From contig NZ_OZ035533.1 of NCBI RefSeq assembly GCF_964033635.1, positions 1,488,001 to 1,552,000 on the forward strand: a stretch of 64,000 bases of DNA, written 5' to 3'. Made by a program: the position numbers and the translations under genes. Position 1 is the stretch's first letter, and every line of letters begins with the position of its first letter. The stretch comes from Chitinophaga sp. MM2321 (GTDB lineage Bacteria; Bacteroidota; Bacteroidia; Chitinophagales; Chitinophagaceae). Below, piece after piece: positions 59,474-64,000 of this stretch. The notes under the pieces are model-generated. The model did not search any database. It worked only from the letters and a program-made list of their open reading frames with translations, and had not been told where the DNA came from.

Positions 59474-61200
59474 TGTTCTACAACCGGGTGGGTGCTTAAA
59501 TGTTTTTTTAGCAGTGCCCTTACTTCAACAAAAGCGATCGGTTTTGGAATTAATTCATCAGCGCCTGCCCGGATCATTGTTTGTGCATCATCATTAAATC
59601 CATCTGCTGTAACGGCTATAATCAGCGTCTTGACAAATTGGGGATCTTTTCTGAGGGTATAAATAGTTTCATCTCCATCCATTAAAGGCATGTGGGCATC
59701 TACAAAAATAATATCCGGAATAAATGATGCTGCAACAGACAATCCTTCAATACCATTGTCAGCCACTGCTGTTGTTGCTCCCATTCCTTTCAGCAGGTTT
59801 GTCAGGATCTTTTGCGACATAGGATTATCTTCAATCACCAGTGCTTTGTATCCCTGCAGGTCCGGTTTCATTTCTTCTGTCGGGATAGCCGGTAGCACAC
59901 CCGCCATCAACGGCAGTGATACCTGGAACAGCGTGCCGTTTCCAAGAGAGCTCCTGACCCTGATCTCACCACCTAATAAGCCGGCCAGCTGCCTGGTAAT
60001 ATATAAGCCCAGGCCGGTACTTTCAATATTCCGGTTTTCTGTTTTGACAAAAGGCTCAAAAATGGTTTTCAGGTTTTCTTCCCGGATACCGTCTCCTGCA
60101 TCTTTTACAGACAACAGCCATCTTTGGTGAAACCGCGTTGCTTTTACCTCAATGACGGTATTGTTGTTGGTAAATTTGATCGCGTTGGATAAAAGATTAT
60201 GCAGGATCTGTTTTAACTTTATTTCATCTCCTATAATAGCGTCGGGAAGTTCAGGGTCTATTTCCACCTGGATACTTACCTCTTTGGAAAATGCTACATA
60301 TTTATGCATACTCACCACGCCGTTCAGCCAGGACCTCAGTTCAAAGGAGGATGCGCGCAGGTTATGCAGTTTCCCCTTTTCAATTTCTGCCAGATCCAGT
60401 ACATTATTAATAATAGCCTTGGCATCATGACAAGCATCGATGAGATCGGATACATAGCCATTGAGTTGTACCAGTTCGGGGTATTTTGAGGCATCTTCCT
60501 TCATCAGTTGTGCAATGCCATAGATCCCGTTGAGTGGGGTACGGATCTCGTGGCTTACCTGTTTCACAAAAATGGATTTCGACTGATCGGATTTTTCCAG
60601 TTTCTCCTGGTATTCAATATTTTTCTGATCATAAAAATTAATCACTTCCAGTATCAGGGTCAGGATGCCGGTCATAGCCAGCCACCGGAACAAAAAGCTT
60701 ACATTTCTTGAAGTGGGTATATAGTGGACGAAATCGTAGTAAAAATTAACTTCTGTCAATATCACCATCACGATCGACATGAACAGGTATATTCTTCTCT
60801 CCAGTTTGTTTTTGGTGATGAGAAAAGAAGCCATGATAAGGAAGATAATCAGCAACTGGATTTCTACTACGGGTCCCATAAGGATCCCGAAATAAGTAGC
60901 GCACAAACATTGCAGACAGTACATACTGATCTTGGCGGTTCTTATTTTACCTGCGCGGTTAATAAAAACAATGCTGCAAAAGGCCAGGAATTCCAGTATC
61001 ACCGGAATCGTGATGTAAACAGATTCTAATAGATAAATAAAGATAGTGCCTATCAGCAGCACTAAAGCAGCTGTAGTTAAACAGAGACAATTGACCACAA
61101 TAACACCCTTCCGCTCTTCCTCAGTGGTAGCATAGCTGGTCCCTGTTTTGATGAGCCGTGAAAGAAAGCCTGATTGAAAAATAGAGCGTACAAATTTCAT
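59470..61200 (-). CDS. Hybrid sensor histidine kinase/response regulator
   Basis: A 576-residue protein. About six transmembrane helices (35-185) with no periplasmic domain, a coiled segment, HisKA with His217 in FVKQVSHEIRTPLNG, an HATPase domain (N box LHNLLSNAIKFTNN, G2 box STGLGLYITRQLAGLLGG), and a C-terminal receiver (KALVIEDNP; phospho-acceptor in IIFVDAHMPLMDG). A separate DNA-binding output is missing, so it may pass phosphate onward. No cognate regulator lies beside it. Confidence 0.95.
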   Translation of the reverse strand: MKFVRSIFQSGFLSRLIKTGTSYATTEEERKGVIVVNCLCLTTAALVLLIGTIFIYLLESVYITIPVILEFLAFCSIVFINRAGKIRTAKISMYCLQCLCATYFGILMGPVVEIQLLIIFLIMASFLITKNKLERRIYLFMSIVMVILTEVNFYYDFVHYIPTSRNVSFLFRWLAMTGILTLILEVINFYDQKNIEYQEKLEKSDQSKSIFVKQVSHEIRTPLNGIYGIAQLMKEDASKYPELVQLNGYVSDLIDACHDAKAIINNVLDLAEIEKGKLHNLRASSFELRSWLNGVVSMHKYVAFSKEVSIQVEIDPELPDAIIGDEIKLKQILHNLLSNAIKFTNNNTVIEVKATRFHQRWLLSVKDAGDGIREENLKTIFEPFVKTENRNIESTGLGLYITRQLAGLLGGEIRVRSSLGNGTLFQVSLPLMAGVLPAIPTEEMKPDLQGYKALVIEDNPMSQKILTNLLKGMGATTAVADNGIEGLSVAASFIPDIIFVDAHMPLMDGDETIYTLRKDPQFVKTLIIAVTADGFNDDAQTMIRAGADELIPKPIAFVEVRALLKKHLSTHPVVEH

Positions 61201-61589
61201 TGTAAAATACAGAGGGTTGTCATATAAACAATAGCATTGAAAAGGACGGGTCGGGCGGGTTTCAGGCGCCAGCCAGCTTTAGGATAGATTTGAACCTGGA
61301 TGAAAAAGTAACAATTGTAATAGTGTAATAGGTGTCGCTTTCGCTGATATAATGCCGGTTTTCATTTAAATGATCATCGAGGTTTATGCCGAATCTGATA
61401 TGTATACCTGCCTTATCCGGATAGGGGATGAGGTTCCTTCCAAAGTTAATTTATTTCCGGAGAAAGAAAAATAATCATTATTCTTTTAAGACGATAATAG
61501 TGCCCCGAATAAAATAGCAGGTGTTTTCCTGGCTACGTTTTTGTGCAGGATTAAATCCTTATATTAGTTAAACCAAAAAAAAGCATGTT
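61201..61589. other. Intergenic region, promoters of kinase and aldolase genes
   Basis: No gene is supported in 389 bases. TATATTAGTTAA at 61560-61571, 19 bases before the aldolase ATG, also occurs at 58455-58466 before the terpene synthase gene and may be part of a promoter. Confidence 0.3.
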
Positions 61590-62663
61590 ATGTTATCCTT
61601 GGAAAAAATAAGCGAACTATTGGGAAAAGAAAGTGAGACCCTTTTACAACATGAGAGCAAGACAATTTCCAGGGACCTGCTGCACCTGCCGGGACCTGAT
61701 ACCATTAATAAAATATACCAGCCCAGCAGCCGTAATCCGCAGGTATTGCGGAGCCTGGGACAGCTGTTTAATAATGGCCGTCTTGCCGGTACCGGGTATA
61801 TGTCGGTACTCCCGGTAGATCAGGGCGTAGAACATAGTGCAGGCGCATCTTTCGCAAAAAATCCGGCTTACTTTGATCCGGAAAACATTGTGAAACTGGC
61901 GATAGCAGGCGGCTGTAATGCAGTGGCTTCCACCTTTGGCGTACTGGCGGCGGTATCACGCAGTTATGCGCATCGTATTCCGTTTATTGTCAAGATCAAT
62001 CATAATGAATTACTCACCTTTCCCAATAAGGCCGATCAGGTGATGTACGGCACTGTGCAGGAAGCCTGGAATATGGGTGCGGCTGCGGTAGGGGCTACCA
62101 TCTATTTTGGTTCGGAGCAGGCAGACCGGCAGCTGGTGGAAGTGTCCCAGGCTTTTGAGCTGGCCCATGAACTGGGTATGGCCACCATTCTGTGGTGTTA
62201 TCTCCGCAACGATGCCTTTAAAAAAGATGTGGACTATCATGTTTCCGCTGATCTAACAGGGCAGGCGAATCATCTGGGTGTCACCATTCAGGCAGACATT
62301 ATTAAACAGAAGCTACCGGAAGTAAATGGTGGCTATAAAGCATTGAACACAGGCAACTCCACTTACGGCAAACTGGATGAGCGCATTTATACAGAGCTTA
62401 CTTCAGACAACCCGATTGACCTCTGTCGTTACCAGGTGGCCAACTGCTATATGGGGCGTATGGGATTGATCAATTCCGGCGGCGCCTCCGCAGGCGCAGC
62501 AGACCTGGCAGACGCTGTACGTTCTGCCGTTATCAATAAAAGGGCTGGTGGTGCCGGCCTTATCTCAGGCCGCAAAGCATTTCAACGGCCGATGGCGGAA
62601 GGTGTGGCTTTGTTGAATGCTATACAGGATGTGTATTTAAATGAAGGGATTACGATAGCATAG
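61590..62663 (+). CDS. Class I fructose-bisphosphate aldolase (DhnA/FbaB type)
   Basis: A 357-residue TIM-barrel aldolase of the archaeal/DhnA type. It has [13 protein letters not shown] near residue 75, the Schiff-base-type lysine region [12 protein letters not shown] and a phosphate-binding [19 protein letters not shown]. It cleaves fructose 1,6-bisphosphate into dihydroxyacetone phosphate and glyceraldehyde 3-phosphate. It is monocistronic and followed by a strong terminator. Confidence 0.9.
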   Translation: MLSLEKISELLGKESETLLQHESKTISRDLLHLPGPDTINKIYQPSSRNPQVLRSLGQLFNNGRLAGTGYMSVLPVDQGVEHSAGASFAKNPAYFDPENIVKLAIAGGCNAVASTFGVLAAVSRSYAHRIPFIVKINHNELLTFPNKADQVMYGTVQEAWNMGAAAVGATIYFGSEQADRQLVEVSQAFELAHELGMATILWCYLRNDAFKKDVDYHVSADLTGQANHLGVTIQADIIKQKLPEVNGGYKALNTGNSTYGKLDERIYTELTSDNPIDLCRYQVANCYMGRMGLINSGGASAGAADLADAVRSAVINKRAGGAGLISGRKAFQRPMAEGVALLNAIQDVYLNEGITIA

Positions 62664-62676
62664 TGCCCCCTCCCTG

Positions 62677-62695
62677 CCTCCCCCGGCGGGGGAGG
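62677..62695. repeat. GC-rich REP-like palindrome
   Basis: CCTCCCCC (62677-62684) pairs with GGGGGAGG (62688-62695) around GGC, preceded by CCCCCTCCCTG. Such C-rich then G-rich intergenic palindromes are often dispersed in Bacteroidota genomes, but only one copy was seen here. Confidence 0.4.
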
Positions 62696-62708
62696 TGAGT
62701 TACCTCAT

Positions 62709-62748
62709 AAAAAAAGCCGGTTATCTTATTAAGATAACCGGCTTTTTT
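62709..62748. terminator. Bidirectional intrinsic terminator
   Basis: A 17-base perfect stem (62711-62727 with 62731-62747), A-run on the left and T-run on the right, between the convergent aldolase and proA genes. Confidence 0.92.
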
Positions 62749-62769
62749 ATAATGATAATGAGATGTTAC

Positions 62770-64000
62770 TTATTCCCTGATCTGTCCATTTCCATATACA
62801 AACCATTTTTCGGTCACCAGTTTTTCCAGCGCGAAAGGTCCCCTGGCGTGTAGTTTTTGGGTAGAGATGCCAATTTCTGCGCCCAGTCCGAATACGCCGC
62901 CATCGGTAAAACGGGTGGAGGCATTCACGTATACGGCTGCTGCGTCTACTTCCTGGAGGAATTGCTCACTCACCGCCGGGTTGCTGGAAATGATGGCTTC
63001 CGAATGACGGGAAGAATGTTCGCGGATATGTGCCAGTGCCGCCTGTGTGTCAGGCACTACTTTGATAGAACATTTTAGCGATAGGAACTCTTTGCCGAAA
63101 TCTTCCGGTTGCGCCGCAAAGAGGTGTGGATAATGAGTGGATGCCAGTAACGGATAGGCTAACGGGTCCGCATATACGTCTACTGCATAGGCTGCCAGCA
63201 TAGGCGCCAGCAGGTCAATAAAACGGGCTGCTACGGCCTGGTCTACCAGTACCGTGTCCAGTGCATTGCATACAGAAGGACGGGATACTTTGGCGTTGGT
63301 GACGATGGCTGCTGCCTGTTGCAGATCGGCCGTTTTCTCCACATAAGTATGGCATACCCCGGCGCCGGTTTCGATAACCGGTACCCTGGAGTTTTCCCGT
63401 ACGTATTCTATCAGTTGTTGTGAACCACGGGGAATGATGATATCTATATATTTTACTGCTGCCAGCATATCGGCCACCAGGGCGCGGTCTGTAGGTAGGA
63501 GCTGTACGGCGTTTTTATCAGCATCAAAATCCGTTAATACCTGCTGGATCAGTGATACGAGGTAAGTATTGGAATGAAAAGCATCGGTGCCGCCACGCAG
63601 CACGCAAACATTACCGGAACGGATACAGAGGGCTGCTACATCTACGGTTACGTTGGGGCGCGACTCATAGATCACGCCTACCACGCCCAGTGGTACGGTT
63701 TTCTTTTGTACCAGCAGGCCGTTGTCCAGATGTTTTTCCAGCACCAGCTCATTGGCCGGATCGGGTAAACCGGCGATTTCCAGTACACTCTCCGCCAAAC
63801 TACGTAGGCGCGCATCCGTTAGCAGGAGGCGATCCTTTTTCGGATCTTCATCCGGCATCCGGTCAAGATCTTTTTTATTTTCAATAATAATGTAGGGTAT
63901 GTGCGCGATCACAGATTGGGCCAGCTGCCGCAGGAGCGCCTGTTTCTGTACATCCGGCAGGGTGCGGATGGATACGGTTGCCTGCTTTGCCTTTTCCAGT
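62770..64000 (-). CDS. proA: Glutamate-5-semialdehyde dehydrogenase (gamma-glutamyl phosphate reductase), N-terminus cut
   Basis: The frame stays open to the right window edge; the residues before MIAHIPY (LEKAKQATVSIRTL and beyond) are still ProA-like, so the true start is outside. Typical ProA motifs are VPLGVVGVIYESRPNVTVDVAALCIRSGN, LRGG, IIPRGSQQLI, an active-site Cys in SRPSVCNALDTVL (the proline-pathway family has C in this position), and VYVNASTRFTDGGVFGLGAEIGISTQKLHARGP. It reduces gamma-glutamyl phosphate to the semialdehyde in proline synthesis. proB would be expected upstream, beyond the window. Confidence 0.95.
   Translation of the reverse strand, partial: LEKAKQATVSIRTLPDVQKQALLRQLAQSVIAHIPYIIIENKKDLDRMPDEDPKKDRLLLTDARLRSLAESVLEIAGLPDPANELVLEKHLDNGLLVQKKTVPLGVVGVIYESRPNVTVDVAALCIRSGNVCVLRGGTDAFHSNTYLVSLIQQVLTDFDADKNAVQLLPTDRALVADMLAAVKYIDIIIPRGSQQLIEYVRENSRVPVIETGAGVCHTYVEKTADLQQAAAIVTNAKVSRPSVCNALDTVLVDQAVAARFIDLLAPMLAAYAVDVYADPLAYPLLASTHYPHLFAAQPEDFGKEFLSLKCSIKVVPDTQAALAHIREHSSRHSEAIISSNPAVSEQFLQEVDAAAVYVNASTRFTDGGVFGLGAEIGISTQKLHARGPFALEKLVTEKWFVYGNGQIRE

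Noticed and set aside
1..64000. CRISPR arrays, transposases, integrases, phage genes
   Set aside because: None found on reading the frames and repeats; no regular spacer-repeat pattern.

Overview
The window looks like chromosomal DNA of a Bacteroidota bacterium, most likely Chitinophaga or a close relative. The signs are a SusC/SusD pair with an STN-type transducer and a FecR/ECF-sigma pair, several carboxypeptidase-regulatory-domain outer membrane barrels, a GLPGLI protein, LytS/LytR-type regulation, a DUF3347 protein, mostly weak Shine-Dalgarno sequences, one clear TAnnTTTG promoter box and a bacterial terpene synthase. No transposase, integrase, phage gene, CRISPR array or rRNA was seen. 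One tRNA, Ser(TGA), is present.

Layout. 1-7.4 kb: a minus-strand outer membrane uptake locus in the order ECF sigma, FecR, SusC, SusD, polysaccharide pyruvyl transferase-like gene (cut by the window edge). 7.6-10.7 kb: an unusual two-gene unit, a two-helix membrane protein and a secreted TPR protein, sharing a short motif. 10.9-15.0 kb: a VOC protein, an AraC regulator and a copper-handling operon (DUF3347 protein plus a multicopper oxidase with a CopB-like tail). 15.1-19.2 kb: a large SNF2-type helicase. 19.2-21.7 kb: a short-chain dehydrogenase and an IlvD/Edd dehydratase that suggest non-phosphorylative sugar oxidation, divergent from a TonB-type barrel plus GLPGLI gene (21.9-25.5 kb). 25.6-27.6 kb: small housekeeping or hypothetical genes.

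27.9-46.5 kb is accessory in character. After the tRNA-Ser come small enzymes often scattered by transfer (VOC, two RibD-type reductases, a luciferase-like monooxygenase, an esterase richer in G+C, NmrA, aldo/keto reductase), several regulators (LytS/LytR, Crp/Fnr, MarR, AraC), an ABC-F ATPase flanked by two related membrane proteins, and gene remnants (a cupin fragment and an SDR carboxy-terminal fragment).

46.5-52.4 kb holds the most interesting unit: a tightly overlapping five-gene operon of an ethanolamine-type permease, a glutamine-synthetase-like ligase, an iron-type alcohol dehydrogenase, a PuuD-like gamma-glutamyl hydrolase and an aldehyde dehydrogenase. Together they can be read as a complete gamma-glutamylation route for ethanolamine (or a similar amino alcohol) that does not need EutBC ammonia-lyase or a microcompartment. 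52.6-64 kb: a divergent Nramp-family transporter with altered metal-site motifs, PhnA, a Gfo/Idh/MocA oxidoreductase, a nucleoside deaminase, an AraC regulator, a histidine phosphatase, an orphan class I terpene synthase with all catalytic motifs, a hybrid histidine kinase, class I fructose-bisphosphate aldolase and proA (cut by the right edge).

All functions are assigned by reading the translated sequences and recalling family motifs. No database search was possible.
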